Shown here one piece after another: positions 42,032 to 51,336 of a stretch of 64,000 nucleotides of DNA. The translations under genes and the position numbers were made by a program. The stretch comes from an uncultured Lachnospiraceae bacterium (lineage in GTDB: Bacteria; Bacillota; Clostridia; Lachnospirales; Lachnospiraceae): positions 124,001-188,000 of the forward strand of contig UQLY01000004.1 of the NCBI GenBank assembly GCA_900542015.1. Reading direction: 5' to 3'. The notes below the pieces were generated by a model. The model ran no database searches. It was not told the DNA's origin and saw only the letters and a program-made list of their open reading frames with translations. Within the stretch, counting starts at the first letter, position 1, and every line of letters begins with the position of its first letter.

Positions 42032-43741
42032 ATGAATAAAAAAAGACACAACACGATACATTCCATCAAAGCGAAAATCTGTGTGATTATTGACATTGCG
42101 ATTATTCTGACGGGCGTGTTGGTACTTCTGAATTATTCTTCCAGAGCAAAAGAACAAATTTCAACCGTATCGCAGCATTATATCAACGACTTGTCGGTGG
42201 CATACGGAAGCACCCTTGACAATGAGATCAAACGTGCCGGAGGGGATTCCTACAGCGTGCTGAAATCCGACAATCTTTCAATGAAGCTGGATAACGTCGG
42301 TATGGCAGGCGTTGAATCTAGTTATGTGTATGTTGTGAAGGCGGACGGCGCGATGGTATACCATCCCGACGGCAGCAAGATCGGCAAATCCGTGGAAAAC
42401 GCGGTTGTCAAACAGGCGTGCGAGGATCTGCAGGCGGGACGGACGGTTGAAAGCGGCGTCGTTTCTTATGAATATAAAGGCGTTACCAAATATGCGGCAC
42501 TATATGTCAGTACATATGAAGATTTTATCCTGATTGTAACGGCGGACGAGGATGAAATCTTTGCACCGGTCAGACAGATGAATGTGGTAGGCGGAGTCGG
42601 CATGGTAATCGCTGTTTTCCTGTGCAGCGTGATCGGATATCTGCTTGTGAGCAAGATGATTAAGCCGGTGGAAAAATTGACGGATTATCTGACAGATAAA
42701 ATTTCTAATATGGACTTTACGGTGGATGAAGAGCAGGAAAAACTTGCCGGGCATAAGGATGAGATCGGCAGCATGAGCAAGGCGGTATCCCGGTTGAGGG
42801 AAAAACTTGCCGAGGTTGTGGAAAATATCCGTACCCACAGTGAAATGCTGATGACGGCGGCTGACGATTTGAGCGGCAGCGCTTCGGAAACCGCTACGAC
42901 AATGGATCAGGTGGAGAATGCGGTTAATGATATTGCCCAGGGAGCAAACTCTCAGGCGGAGGAAACCCAGTCGGCAACGGAAAACGTTGTGGAAATGGGC
43001 AACATGGTAGAGGAAAGCAACGAAGTCGTGGAACAGTTGGTAGAATATGCTTCCAAAATGAAGGAATCCAGCAACCGGGCAAAAGCGATCTTAACGGAGT
43101 TAGATCAGGTAAACCGCAGGACGGAGCAGTATATCGACGTTATTGCAAAGCAGACGGATACGACAAACGATTCCGCTAAGAAAATCAGCGAAGCGGCAAG
43201 CATGATTACGGAGATCGCGGAGGAAACCAATCTTCTTTCCTTAAACGCTTCCATTGAAGCAGCAAGGGCGGGCGAACAGGGACGCGGATTTGCGGTGGTC
43301 GCTTCCCAGATTCAGAAACTGGCGGAACAGTCCAACGAATCGGCGCAGCAGATCGGAGATATTATCAGTGTATTGCTTTCCGACAGTAAGAAAGCGGTGG
43401 AAATCATGTCCGACGTCAGAGCGAGCATGAAAGAACAGAGCGAGCATGTGGAGAAGACGGACCAGGCGTTCGGAGAGATCAGGACGGAAGTGGAAGGCTC
43501 CATTGAAGCGATGCACTATATTTCCGAAAAAATGAACCGGATGGACGAAGCGAGAGGCAAGGTCATTGACGTGGTACAGGCGCTGACGGCAATTGCCGAA
43601 GAGAATGCGGCGAGCACGGAAGAGACGTCGGCTGCCGTTACGGAGGTTTCCGCAATCGTGACGGGAATTTCGGATAAATCGGAAGAGCTTCGCAAGGTGG
43701 CGCAGGGCATGGAAGATAGCATGAGCATATTTAAAATCTGA
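42032..43741 (+). CDS. Methyl-accepting chemotaxis protein
   Basis: A 569-residue receptor starting at ATG 42032 (AAAGGGG upstream). The first helix (ICVIIDIAIILTGVLVLLNY) is followed by an extracellular Cache-like sensor (about 35-195; contains SSYVYVVKADGAMVYHPDG). The second helix (VVGGVGMVIAVFLCSVIGYL), HAMP and the long helical signalling domain follow, with the hairpin tip EIAEETNLLSLNASIEAARA and GRGFAVVASQIQKLAEQS. It signals to CheA/CheW. The ligand cannot be inferred. Followed by a hairpin at 43793-43835. Confidence 0.95.
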   Translation: MNKKRHNTIHSIKAKICVIIDIAIILTGVLVLLNYSSRAKEQISTVSQHYINDLSVAYGSTLDNEIKRAGGDSYSVLKSDNLSMKLDNVGMAGVESSYVYVVKADGAMVYHPDGSKIGKSVENAVVKQACEDLQAGRTVESGVVSYEYKGVTKYAALYVSTYEDFILIVTADEDEIFAPVRQMNVVGGVGMVIAVFLCSVIGYLLVSKMIKPVEKLTDYLTDKISNMDFTVDEEQEKLAGHKDEIGSMSKAVSRLREKLAEVVENIRTHSEMLMTAADDLSGSASETATTMDQVENAVNDIAQGANSQAEETQSATENVVEMGNMVEESNEVVEQLVEYASKMKESSNRAKAILTELDQVNRRTEQYIDVIAKQTDTTNDSAKKISEAASMITEIAEETNLLSLNASIEAARAGEQGRGFAVVASQIQKLAEQSNESAQQIGDIISVLLSDSKKAVEIMSDVRASMKEQSEHVEKTDQAFGEIRTEVEGSIEAMHYISEKMNRMDEARGKVIDVVQALTAIAEENAASTEETSAAVTEVSAIVTGISDKSEELRKVAQGMEDSMSIFKI

Positions 43742-43792
43742 TTTTGAGATAAGCCAAAAGAATAGAAGCAAAAAGACATAAATGACAAGAAG

Positions 43793-43852
43793 GGCTGTCC
43801 TGTTGGAGAAAGAAATAATTTCTAAAGGGACAGCCTAATTTTCTCTTTTTTT
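43793..43852 (+). terminator. Intrinsic terminator after the chemoreceptor gene
   Basis: GGCTGTCC (43793-43800) pairs perfectly with GGACAGCC (43828-43835). AGAAA/TTTCT extends the inner part. T-rich stretch TTTTCTCTTTTTTTT follows. Confidence 0.75.
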
Positions 43853-43865
43853 TAAACTGCATTTG

Positions 43866-43874
43866 TGATACAAT
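43866..43874 (+). promoter_or_regulatory. Extended -10 promoter before the deacetylase gene
   Basis: TGATACAAT is an extended -10 element (TG-N-TACAAT); the -35 region is only a T-run. It lies 34 bases before the start at 43908 and probably serves the deacetylase, the bactofilin and perhaps pyrH. Confidence 0.5.
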
Positions 43875-43907
43875 GCAAAGTAGTGTGTATGGGAATGGAG
43901 AAATGAA

Positions 43908-44867
43908 ATGGCGCAGCATGAGGAGGAGCAGTTACAAAAGAAACGCCGTAAAAGGGTAAACAGGCTGAAAAAAATAATTGTAACTGTAGTGCTTGCTGCA
44001 ATACTGATACCGACAATCGCCAGCATCGTTTTGGGCGTCCGGCTGCATGTGATAAGCGACAGGCTAAAGCAGTCGCAGAACGAACAGAAAGAGCTGCAGG
44101 ATGAGCTGGAGAAACTGACCAAAGATTCCGATGATCTGAGAGCGCAGTTAGAGTCTGCACAGCAGGAGGCGGCTGCGGCGAAGGAAGCCGATACGGTCCT
44201 GGAAAGCGAGAACAGCGTACAGGACGTGACAAGCGCCGACGGCATCAAGCGGGTGTATCTGACCTTCGACGACGGACCGAGCGTGAATACGGCGGCGATT
44301 TTGGATTTGCTTGCCCAATATCAGGTAAAAGCGACTTTTTTTGTGGTAGGGGATACCAGTGAAGAAGGGAAGGCGCTTTACCGGCGGATCGTGGCGGAAG
44401 GACACAGCATCGGGATTCATTCCTATAGCCATGTGTATAAGGAAATTTATGCTTCCGAGGACGCGTTTTTTGACGACTTTTATCTGATGTCGGACTATTT
44501 GTACGATGTGACGGGCGTCAGACCGTCTATCTGCAGGCTGCCGGGCGGAAGCAGCAATACGGTCAGCGATATCGATATGGCGGGCGTGGTAAACAGGCTG
44601 AACGCACAGGGCGTTACCTGTTATGATTGGAATATTTCGGGCGGCGATGCCGACGGGCATGACTTGTCAGCGGAAGAAATTGCCGAAAACGTGCTGACCG
44701 GAGTGGACAGGTTCCAGACATCCATCGTGTTGCTGCACGACGGAGGAGGCAAAGCGGTTACCGTAGACGCTTTGCGGCTGATTTTAGAAGACCTGACAGG
44801 CAGGGAGCAATTGGAGATCAAGCCGATTACGGAGGAAACTCCGATTATTTTGCATATTACACATTAG
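43908..44867 (+). CDS. Membrane-anchored polysaccharide deacetylase
   Basis: A 319-residue protein. A short basic cytoplasmic part is followed by one membrane helix (IIVTVVLAAILIPTIASIVL), a coiled coil (about 50-90) and an extracellular NodB domain. The metal-binding and catalytic motifs are present: TFDDGPS, HSYSH, CRLPGGSS and VLLHDGGG. Such enzymes N-deacetylate peptidoglycan GlcNAc/MurNAc or another polysaccharide, often giving lysozyme resistance. It is followed after 19 bp by the bactofilin gene. Confidence 0.9.
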   Translation: MAQHEEEQLQKKRRKRVNRLKKIIVTVVLAAILIPTIASIVLGVRLHVISDRLKQSQNEQKELQDELEKLTKDSDDLRAQLESAQQEAAAAKEADTVLESENSVQDVTSADGIKRVYLTFDDGPSVNTAAILDLLAQYQVKATFFVVGDTSEEGKALYRRIVAEGHSIGIHSYSHVYKEIYASEDAFFDDFYLMSDYLYDVTGVRPSICRLPGGSSNTVSDIDMAGVVNRLNAQGVTCYDWNISGGDADGHDLSAEEIAENVLTGVDRFQTSIVLLHDGGGKAVTVDALRLILEDLTGREQLEIKPITEETPIILHITH

Positions 44868-44886
44868 AAAAAGGAGAGGAAATACA

Positions 44887-45891
44887 ATGGGCTTTTTTCA
44901 GGACTTAAAAGAAGATTTATCCATGGCGGTAAACGAATTGATCCCGGAGGCGGATGAAGAACTGACAAATCCGGAAGAAACCGCAGAAAACAAGGAAGAG
45001 ACCGTAGAGAATAAGGAAGAAACGGCAAAAGAGGATGAGGTCGTTGTAAACGAAGACGCTTTTCGCGCCGCGGTAGACCGTTTGGGCGAGGATACGGAGT
45101 TGTTTGCCGGCGCTTCCTTGCAGGAGCAGGAAGAAGAGACCGGAGCGCAGGCTGGAGAAGACCGGGCGGATGATGAGACGCAGCCGGAGCTTTCAGAGGA
45201 ACAGCCCGCAGAGCAACCGGAAGCGCCCTGGGAGGAAACGCTGAAAGAGGAAACATCTGCGGAGGAAAGCGCAGAGCGTAATCCTGAGGATGAAAATTTA
45301 ACCGCTGGGGGTGCGGACAGCTTGATCAAAGAGGTCTGCGAGGAAATAGAACAGGCGGATGAAGAAACAGAATTAGAAAAAGAGGTAGGAAAAGTCATGA
45401 CACAGCAAAGCGAAACAGTATTAACAGGAGAAGCATTGGATGAGACAGGCGTTATTACAAACGGCATGAAAGTAACCGGCGATATCAGCAGCCAGGGTTC
45501 GTTAGACGTATTGGGTGCGATCAAAGGCAATATTGAAATCCTGGGAAAATTGAACATATCGGGAGAAGTTGAAGGAAACTCCGTTGCCGCGGAAGTATTT
45601 GCGGATTCGGCAAATATTACGGGAGAAATCCACGCCAGCGGCAGCGTGAAGGTGGGACAGAGCTCCGTCATCATCGGCAATATTTTTGCAACAAGCGCAG
45701 TCATTGCGGGCGCGGTAAAGGGCGATATCGATGTGCAGGGACCTGTCGTATTGGATACTTCCGCGATTGTTATGGGCAATATCAAATCCAAATCCGTACA
45801 GATCAACAACGGCGCGGTTATTGAAGGTATGTGTTCACAGTGCTATGCGGATGTAAATCCTGCTTCTTTTTTTCAGGATTTAAATAAATAA
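44887..45891 (+). CDS. Bactofilin (polymer-forming cytoskeletal protein) with long acidic N-terminus
   Basis: A 334-residue protein. The first 190 residues are very acidic and repetitive (ETAENKEETVENKEET) and probably disordered. The C-terminal bactofilin domain (about 195-315) is a beta-helix of short repeats: GMKVTGDISSQGSLDVLGAI, then GEVEGNSVAAEVFADSANIT. Bactofilins polymerise without nucleotide and organise wall enzymes, which fits the neighbouring peptidoglycan-type deacetylase. AAGGAGAGG precedes the ATG. pyrH starts 17 bp after its stop. Confidence 0.88.
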   Translation: MGFFQDLKEDLSMAVNELIPEADEELTNPEETAENKEETVENKEETAKEDEVVVNEDAFRAAVDRLGEDTELFAGASLQEQEEETGAQAGEDRADDETQPELSEEQPAEQPEAPWEETLKEETSAEESAERNPEDENLTAGGADSLIKEVCEEIEQADEETELEKEVGKVMTQQSETVLTGEALDETGVITNGMKVTGDISSQGSLDVLGAIKGNIEILGKLNISGEVEGNSVAAEVFADSANITGEIHASGSVKVGQSSVIIGNIFATSAVIAGAVKGDIDVQGPVVLDTSAIVMGNIKSKSVQINNGAVIEGMCSQCYADVNPASFFQDLNK

Positions 45892-45908
45892 TACCGGGGG
45901 AACTGGAA

Positions 45909-46610
45909 ATGAAAAGAATCATGTTGAAGCTAAGCGGAGAGGCGCTTGCCGGAGAGAAGAAGACCGGGTTTGACGAAGAAACGGTCAGAGGTGTCGCGCT
46001 TCAGGTCAAACAGCTGACGGACGACGGCATCCAGGTGGGAATCGTCATCGGCGGCGGCAATTTCTGGCGGGGGCGTACCAGCGAACATATCGACAGGACG
46101 AAAGCGGATCAGATCGGTATGCTTGCAACTGTGATGAATTGTATTTATGTGTCGGAAATTTTCCGTTCCGTGGGAATGAAAACCAGTATTCTGACGCCTT
46201 TTGAATGCGGGTCTTTTACCAAATTGTTTTCCAAGGACCGGGCAAACAAATATTTTGAAAAGGGAATGGTCGTCTTTTTTGCAGGCGGCACGGGACACCC
46301 GTATTTTTCTACGGATACAGGCGTTGTCTTAAGAGCCGTAGAGGTGGAAGCGGAGGTTATCCTGTTGGCAAAAGCCGTTGACGGCGTGTATGACGACGAT
46401 CCGAGGACGAATCCTGCGGCAAAAAAATACGACGAGGTTTCCATTGACGAAGTCATTGCAAAGAATCTGCAGGTGGTGGATATGACGGCGTCCATCCTGG
46501 CAAGGGATAACCGGATGCCGATGTGGGTTTTCGGGCTGAACGGGGAAAACAGTATCGTCAACACGGTTTCCGGAAAATTTAACGGAACGAAAGTAACCGT
46601 TTCTCCATAG
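45909..46610 (+). CDS. pyrH: UMP kinase
   Basis: A 233-residue bacterial UMP kinase: KRIMLKLSGEALAGE (phosphate loop), IVIGGGNFWRGR, DQIGMLATVMN and AKAVDGVYDDDPRTNP are all family signatures. It phosphorylates UMP to UDP and is normally cotranscribed with tsf and frr. Here it lies 18.4 kb from tsf and 17 bp after a bactofilin gene, so its promoter has probably changed. Confidence 0.96.
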   Translation: MKRIMLKLSGEALAGEKKTGFDEETVRGVALQVKQLTDDGIQVGIVIGGGNFWRGRTSEHIDRTKADQIGMLATVMNCIYVSEIFRSVGMKTSILTPFECGSFTKLFSKDRANKYFEKGMVVFFAGGTGHPYFSTDTGVVLRAVEVEAEVILLAKAVDGVYDDDPRTNPAAKKYDEVSIDEVIAKNLQVVDMTASILARDNRMPMWVFGLNGENSIVNTVSGKFNGTKVTVSP

Positions 46611-46689
46611 AGAGCAGGGAAACGGCGTAAAGCTGCGGGCAGCAATGTGAGTCAGAGAATAGAGGATCAGAAATAGGAGGATAATCCAA

Positions 46690-47241
46690 ATGGATGAGAG
46701 ACTGAAGGTATATGATGAAAAAATGCAGAAGGCGGTTGAATTTCTTGCTTCGGATTTTGCGTCCGTGAGGGCGGGACGCGCGAATCCCCATGTATTGGAT
46801 AAAATCAAGGTTGATTATTACGGTACGCCCACACCTTTGCAGAGCGTTGGGAATATCAGCGTTCCGGAACCGCGTATGATCCAGATCGCGCCTTGGGAAA
46901 AAAGCCTGATTAAAGAAATTGAAAAAGCGATTATGATGTCGGACGTGGGAATTACGCCTACCAACGACGGCTCGGTTATCCGCCTTGTATTTCCGGAACT
47001 GACTGAAGAGCGCCGTAAGGAGCTTGTAAAGGATATTAAGAAAAAAGGCGAAGATAATAAGGTAGTAGTCAGAAACGCCCGCCGCGACGGAAACGACGCG
47101 TTTAAAAAGCTGGGCAAGGGAGAAATTTCAGAGGATGAGGTAAAACAGCTTTCCGACGAACTGCAGAAGCTGACGGATAAGTATATCAAGGAAATTGATA
47201 AAATGGTAGACGAAAAATCAAAAGAGATTTTGACCGTTTAG
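46690..47241 (+). CDS. frr: Ribosome recycling factor
   Basis: A 183-residue RRF: starts with the helix MDERLKVYDEKMQKAVEFL, then SVRAGRANPHVLDKIKVDYYG, and RDGNDAFKKLGK near the C-terminus. With EF-G it splits the post-termination ribosome. TAGGAGG precedes the ATG. Order pyrH-frr-uppS is as in other Firmicutes. Confidence 0.97.
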   Translation: MDERLKVYDEKMQKAVEFLASDFASVRAGRANPHVLDKIKVDYYGTPTPLQSVGNISVPEPRMIQIAPWEKSLIKEIEKAIMMSDVGITPTNDGSVIRLVFPELTEERRKELVKDIKKKGEDNKVVVRNARRDGNDAFKKLGKGEISEDEVKQLSDELQKLTDKYIKEIDKMVDEKSKEILTV

Positions 47242-47320
47242 TTTAAAAAGAAAAATCATGAGGGGGCAGACATTTTATGCTGTTCCCTTTTGTGCGATTT
47301 TGTGAGAAAGGTTGGATAAG

Positions 47321-48037
47321 ATGAACGTACCCAAGCATGTTGCTATCATTCTGGACGGAAACGGCAGATGGGCAAAGAGCAAAGGGATGCCCCGCAATTA
47401 CGGTCATGCCCAGGGAAGTAAAAATGTGGAAATTATCTGTGAAGAAGCCTATCGGATGGGGATTCAATACCTGACTGTTTATGCTTTTTCCACAGAGAAC
47501 TGGAACCGTCCCAAGGACGAGGTGGACGCGTTGATGAAACTGTTGCGTAATTATATGAAAACCTGCCTGAAAACGGCGGCGAAAAACCGGATGTGCGTCA
47601 GGGTAATCGGGGATAAGACCGGACTGGACGACGATATCCGTAACAGAATCGAAGAACTGGAAGCGGCTACGGTAAATAACGACGGGCTGCATTTTCAGAT
47701 CGCCTTAAATTACGGGAGCCGGGATGAAATTATCCGCGCCGTAAAAAAGATTATGACCGATACCGAAAAGGGGAAACTTTTGCCGGAACAGATGAATGAG
47801 GCGGTTTTTGCAAATTATCTGGACACCGCGGGGATTCCGGAACCGGATCTTTTGATCCGCACAAGCGGAGAGGAGAGAATCTCCAACTTTTTGCTTTGGC
47901 AGCTTGCCTATACGGAATTTTATTTTACGGATGTGCCGTGGCCGGCGTTTACCAAAGAGGAACTGGTCAAAGCGGTGGAAGAATATAACAGAAGGGACCG
48001 CAGGTTCGGGCTGGTAAAGGAGGAGCAGGATGTTTAA
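47321..48037 (+). CDS. uppS: Undecaprenyl (isoprenyl) diphosphate synthase
   Basis: A 238-residue cis-prenyltransferase. Catalytic loop HVAIILDGNGRWAKSKGMPR (Asp for IPP/FPP activation), then GIQYLTVYAFSTENWNR and the C-terminal RTSGEERISNFLLWQLAYTE. It makes the lipid carrier for cell-wall synthesis. ATG 47321 follows GAAAGG. The 3' end overlaps cdsA by eight bases. Confidence 0.96.
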   Translation: MNVPKHVAIILDGNGRWAKSKGMPRNYGHAQGSKNVEIICEEAYRMGIQYLTVYAFSTENWNRPKDEVDALMKLLRNYMKTCLKTAAKNRMCVRVIGDKTGLDDDIRNRIEELEAATVNNDGLHFQIALNYGSRDEIIRAVKKIMTDTEKGKLLPEQMNEAVFANYLDTAGIPEPDLLIRTSGEERISNFLLWQLAYTEFYFTDVPWPAFTKEELVKAVEEYNRRDRRFGLVKEEQDV

Positions 48038-48851
48038 GACAAGATTGATAAGCAGTATTTTTCTGGTAATCATCGTTGCCTCGGCTTTGCTTTTGGGCGG
48101 TCCGGTTTTATTCGTCTTTACGCTTTTCGTTGCCCTGAAGGCTTTTTTTGAACTGACAAAGGCGATGCAGGTAAGAAACGACGGAGAAAAGATCAGTATT
48201 CTGGAAGTTTTCGGCGCGCTGGGCGTGCTGGGGTATTACGGCGTTCTTTGGTTTGCCAATACGGAAACTTATGTGATGCTGACGATTACGCTGACCATTG
48301 TGGCGGTTTTGTTTGTTTATGTATTCGCTTTTCCCAGATATCATGCGAACCAGATTATGGCGACGGTTTTTTCTTTTATTTATGCGCCGATTATGCTTGC
48401 TTATTTATATCTGACAAGAAATCTGGAAAACGGCATTTATGTGGTATGGCTGATTTTTATCAGCTCCTGGATCTGCGATACCTGCGCCTATCTGTCGGGA
48501 ATGGCGTTGGGCAAACATAAGCTGGCGCCCGTGCTGAGTCCGAAAAAATCCGTGGAAGGCGCAGTCGGAGGAATTGTGGGCTCGGCTTTGGTCGGTTTCC
48601 TCTATGCGCTTATTTTACAAAAGCTCGGCATACATCAGGAAGCTTTGCTCTGGGGCTTTCCTCTGATTTCGGCGGTCGGCGCCATGATCAGTCAGGTGGG
48701 GGATCTGGCGGCTTCGGCGATCAAGCGCAATTTCGGGATCAAGGATTACGGAAAGCTGATACCCGGACACGGCGGCGTTATGGACCGGTTCGACAGCGTG
48801 GTATTTACGGCGCCGATGATTTATTATCTGGCGGTGCTGTTGTTAAAATAA
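48030..48851 (+). CDS. cdsA: Phosphatidate cytidylyltransferase
   Basis: A 273-residue membrane protein with about eight helices. The C-terminal signature is present: SPKKSVEGAVGGIVGSALV, then QVGDLAASAIKRNFGIKDYG, and PGHGGVMDRFDS. It makes CDP-diacylglycerol, the branch point of phospholipid synthesis. The ATG overlaps uppS and follows AAAGGAGGAGC. dxr follows. Confidence 0.96.
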   Translation: MFKTRLISSIFLVIIVASALLLGGPVLFVFTLFVALKAFFELTKAMQVRNDGEKISILEVFGALGVLGYYGVLWFANTETYVMLTITLTIVAVLFVYVFAFPRYHANQIMATVFSFIYAPIMLAYLYLTRNLENGIYVVWLIFISSWICDTCAYLSGMALGKHKLAPVLSPKKSVEGAVGGIVGSALVGFLYALILQKLGIHQEALLWGFPLISAVGAMISQVGDLAASAIKRNFGIKDYGKLIPGHGGVMDRFDSVVFTAPMIYYLAVLLLK

Positions 48852-48873
48852 AATGCGGGACAGGGGAAGGATT

Positions 48874-50019
48874 ATGAAAAATCTTGTTTTACTGGGCTCG
48901 ACAGGCTCTATCGGAACACAGACGTTAGAAATTGTCGATGCTTATCCGGAACAATTACATATCATGGCGCTTGCGGCGGGAAGCAATGCGCGGAAAATGG
49001 AAGAGCAGGTACGCAAATACAAGCCTGCGTATGCGGTTATGTATGAGCAGGCTGCGGCAAAGGATTTGAAAGAACGGCTTGCGGATACAGACGTGACGGT
49101 ACTGTGCGGGATGGACGGAATGATCCGGATCGCGACGCTTCCCGAGGCGGATACGGTGCTGACCGCAGTGGTGGGTATGATCGGCATCAGACCGACGATC
49201 GAGGCGATTGAGGCGGGAAAAAATATTGCTCTTGCCAACAAGGAAACCCTTGTGACGGCGGGACATCTGATCATGCCGTTAGCAAAGTCTGAAGGAGTAT
49301 CCGTTTTGCCGGTAGACAGCGAACACAGTGCGATTTTTCAGTCTTTAAACGGAGAACCGAAGAAGCGGCTGAAAAAAATATTGCTGACGGCTTCGGGCGG
49401 ACCGTTCAGAGGCATGAACAGGGATGCCTTGCGGACCAAGACCGTTGGGGACGCCTTGAAACACCCGAACTGGTCCATGGGCAAAAAGATTACCATCGAT
49501 TCCGCGACCATGGTCAACAAAGGGCTGGAGGTCATGGAGGCAGGATGGCTGTTTGATGTAAATTATGACCGGATTCAGGTTGTAGTACATCCCCAAAGTA
49601 TCATACATTCTATGGTAGAGTATGTTGACGGAGCGGTTATGGCGCAGCTTGGGCTTCCAGATATGAAGCTGCCCATACAATACGCCCTGTTTTATCCGGA
49701 CAGACTGCCCATGGATACGAAAGGTATAGATTTTTTTAAGCTTGGGCAGATTACATTTGAAGAGCCGGATTTAGAGACGTTTACGGGACTGAAGCTTGCT
49801 TATGATGCTTTTCGTGCCGGAGGAAGTATGCCGACGGTATATAATGCGGCGAATGAAAAGGCGGTAAGTCTCTTTTTGCAGGAAAAAATCCGCTTTTTGG
49901 ACATTGCGGATATTATCGGCGAGGCGATGAGCAGGCACAGGACCATTGAAAATCCGAATTTGGATCAGATTTTGGAAACGGAAGCCTGGTGCTATGAATT
50001 GATTGAGAGCAGGTGGTAA
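48874..50019 (+). CDS. dxr: 1-deoxy-D-xylulose 5-phosphate reductoisomerase
   Basis: A 381-residue enzyme of the MEP isoprenoid pathway. NADPH-binding GSTGSIGTQTLEIV is at the N-terminus; ALANKETLVTAGHLI, PVDSEHSAIFQSL, ASGGPF and SATMVNKGLEVMEA are substrate/metal motifs. ATG 48874 follows AGGGGAAGG. Supplies precursors used by UppS encoded just upstream. Confidence 0.96.
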   Translation: MKNLVLLGSTGSIGTQTLEIVDAYPEQLHIMALAAGSNARKMEEQVRKYKPAYAVMYEQAAAKDLKERLADTDVTVLCGMDGMIRIATLPEADTVLTAVVGMIGIRPTIEAIEAGKNIALANKETLVTAGHLIMPLAKSEGVSVLPVDSEHSAIFQSLNGEPKKRLKKILLTASGGPFRGMNRDALRTKTVGDALKHPNWSMGKKITIDSATMVNKGLEVMEAGWLFDVNYDRIQVVVHPQSIIHSMVEYVDGAVMAQLGLPDMKLPIQYALFYPDRLPMDTKGIDFFKLGQITFEEPDLETFTGLKLAYDAFRAGGSMPTVYNAANEKAVSLFLQEKIRFLDIADIIGEAMSRHRTIENPNLDQILETEAWCYELIESRW

Positions 50020-50020
50020 T

Positions 50021-51139
50021 TTGGGCGTTGTTTTATTTATCATTATTTTTTGCGCCGTGGTTGTAGCGCATGAGTTTGGACATTTTATTGTGGCGAAAGC
50101 AAACGGCATTCATGTGGTGGAGTTTTCCGTCGGCATGGGACCGACGATCTTTCATTTCGATAAAGGAGACACCCGGTATTCCCTGAAGCTTCTGCCTTTA
50201 GGAGGCGCCTGTATGTTTGAGGGCGAAGACGGGCTGAACGCGGAGGAAGAACAGCCGGAGTGTGACGGGGAAGGCGCCGCCAAGGCTGAGTGCCGCCGGG
50301 AGGAACTGGGAACCTTAAAAAAATCCGGCGCTTTTCCGGATGCGCCTGTCTGGGCAAGAATCGCCACGGTGGTAGCCGGACCTATTTTTAACTTTATCCT
50401 TGCGTTTCTTTTTTCTGCGATTATCGTAGGCAGTATCGGTTCGGATGTGGCGGTCATCGGCGCGGTCGGAGAGGACAGCGCAGCCGAAGAGGCGGGACTG
50501 ATGGAAGGAGACGAAATTGTAGAGCTGAACGGTCATAAAATACATTTGTTCCGTGAGATTTCCCTGGAAGCGATGCTCAACGAAGGGGAAGCCGTGGATA
50601 TTGTATACAAAAGAGACGATAAGCTGCACGCCACGACCCTTTATCCCAAGTATTCCGAAGCCGACGGCAGATATTATTACGGGCTCGGCGCGCAGGCGGG
50701 ATATACGAAGTTCGGACCGGCAGGCGTGATCAAATACAGTTTGTATGAGGTAAAATATTGGGTCGATACCACGGTAAAAAGTCTCGGTATGCTCCTGACC
50801 GGTAAGGCGGGCGTACAGGATTTGTCGGGACCCGTGGGCATGGCGGACGTGGTAGGCGATATTTATACGCAGTCCAAAGAAGACGGAGCTTATTATGTAT
50901 GGCTGAATATGTTGAATTTTGCCATATTGCTGAGCGCAAATTTGGGCGTATTAAATCTGATTCCGTTTCCGGCTTTGGACGGCGGCAGGCTGTTGTTCCT
51001 GATTATCGAGGCGATCCGAAGAAAGCCCATCCCGCCCGAGAAAGAAGGTATTTTTCATTTTGTAGGATTTGCGCTTCTGATGCTTTTGATGGTCGTAGTC
51101 ATGTACAACGATATTGTCCGTCTGGTAACCGGAGGTTAG
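50021..51139 (+). CDS. rseP: RseP/RasP, site-2 intramembrane metalloprotease
   Basis: A 372-residue protein. Start is the TTG at 50021, with AGGTGG just before and the dxr stop at 50017-50019. Zinc motif H17-E18-x2-H21 (VVAHEFGHFIVAK), a cytosol-near insertion, a PDZ domain (about 155-235) and the second catalytic motif NLIPFPALDGGRL near the C-terminus are present. It cleaves membrane anti-sigma factors and signal-peptide remnants. Confidence 0.95.
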   Translation: MGVVLFIIIFCAVVVAHEFGHFIVAKANGIHVVEFSVGMGPTIFHFDKGDTRYSLKLLPLGGACMFEGEDGLNAEEEQPECDGEGAAKAECRREELGTLKKSGAFPDAPVWARIATVVAGPIFNFILAFLFSAIIVGSIGSDVAVIGAVGEDSAAEEAGLMEGDEIVELNGHKIHLFREISLEAMLNEGEAVDIVYKRDDKLHATTLYPKYSEADGRYYYGLGAQAGYTKFGPAGVIKYSLYEVKYWVDTTVKSLGMLLTGKAGVQDLSGPVGMADVVGDIYTQSKEDGAYYVWLNMLNFAILLSANLGVLNLIPFPALDGGRLLFLIIEAIRRKPIPPEKEGIFHFVGFALLMLLMVVVMYNDIVRLVTGG

Positions 51140-51246
51140 CGATAAAGGAAGCTGCGAGCCGGAGAATGACCGGAGCAGAGAGAAATAAGTCGGAAGGGAA
51201 AAACAAGAAACAGAAAATAGATTTGAAAATAGATTAACATTGATAC

Positions 51247-51275
51247 TTGCATTCTTCTTCACACTGTGCTAAACT
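51247..51275 (+). promoter_or_regulatory. Sigma-A promoter of rplS
   Basis: TTGCAT (51247-51252), 17 bases, TAAACT (51270-51275). Gives a leader of about 70 bases before rplS. Confidence 0.65.
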
Positions 51276-51282
51276 ATTCACG

Positions 51283-51336
51283 TTGTGAAAAGAGATGGTC
51301 CTCTGTTACAGATCGTATTAAGAACATCCAATACGG
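51283..51336 (+). ncRNA. Possible L19 leader (rplS autoregulation)
   Basis: The short rplS leader holds CCTCTGTTACAGATC followed by a hairpin CGTATT / AATACG (51314-51319 and 51330-51335) ending just before the ribosome site. Firmicutes rplS genes commonly carry an L19-binding leader with a similar CCUCUG-UUACA segment. The match was judged by eye only. Confidence 0.45.

Noticed and set aside
44898..45809. A 303-codon minus-strand frame, Ser-rich, across the bactofilin gene
   Set aside because: Its Ser/Ala richness is simply the complement of the GAA/GAG-rich acidic segment.
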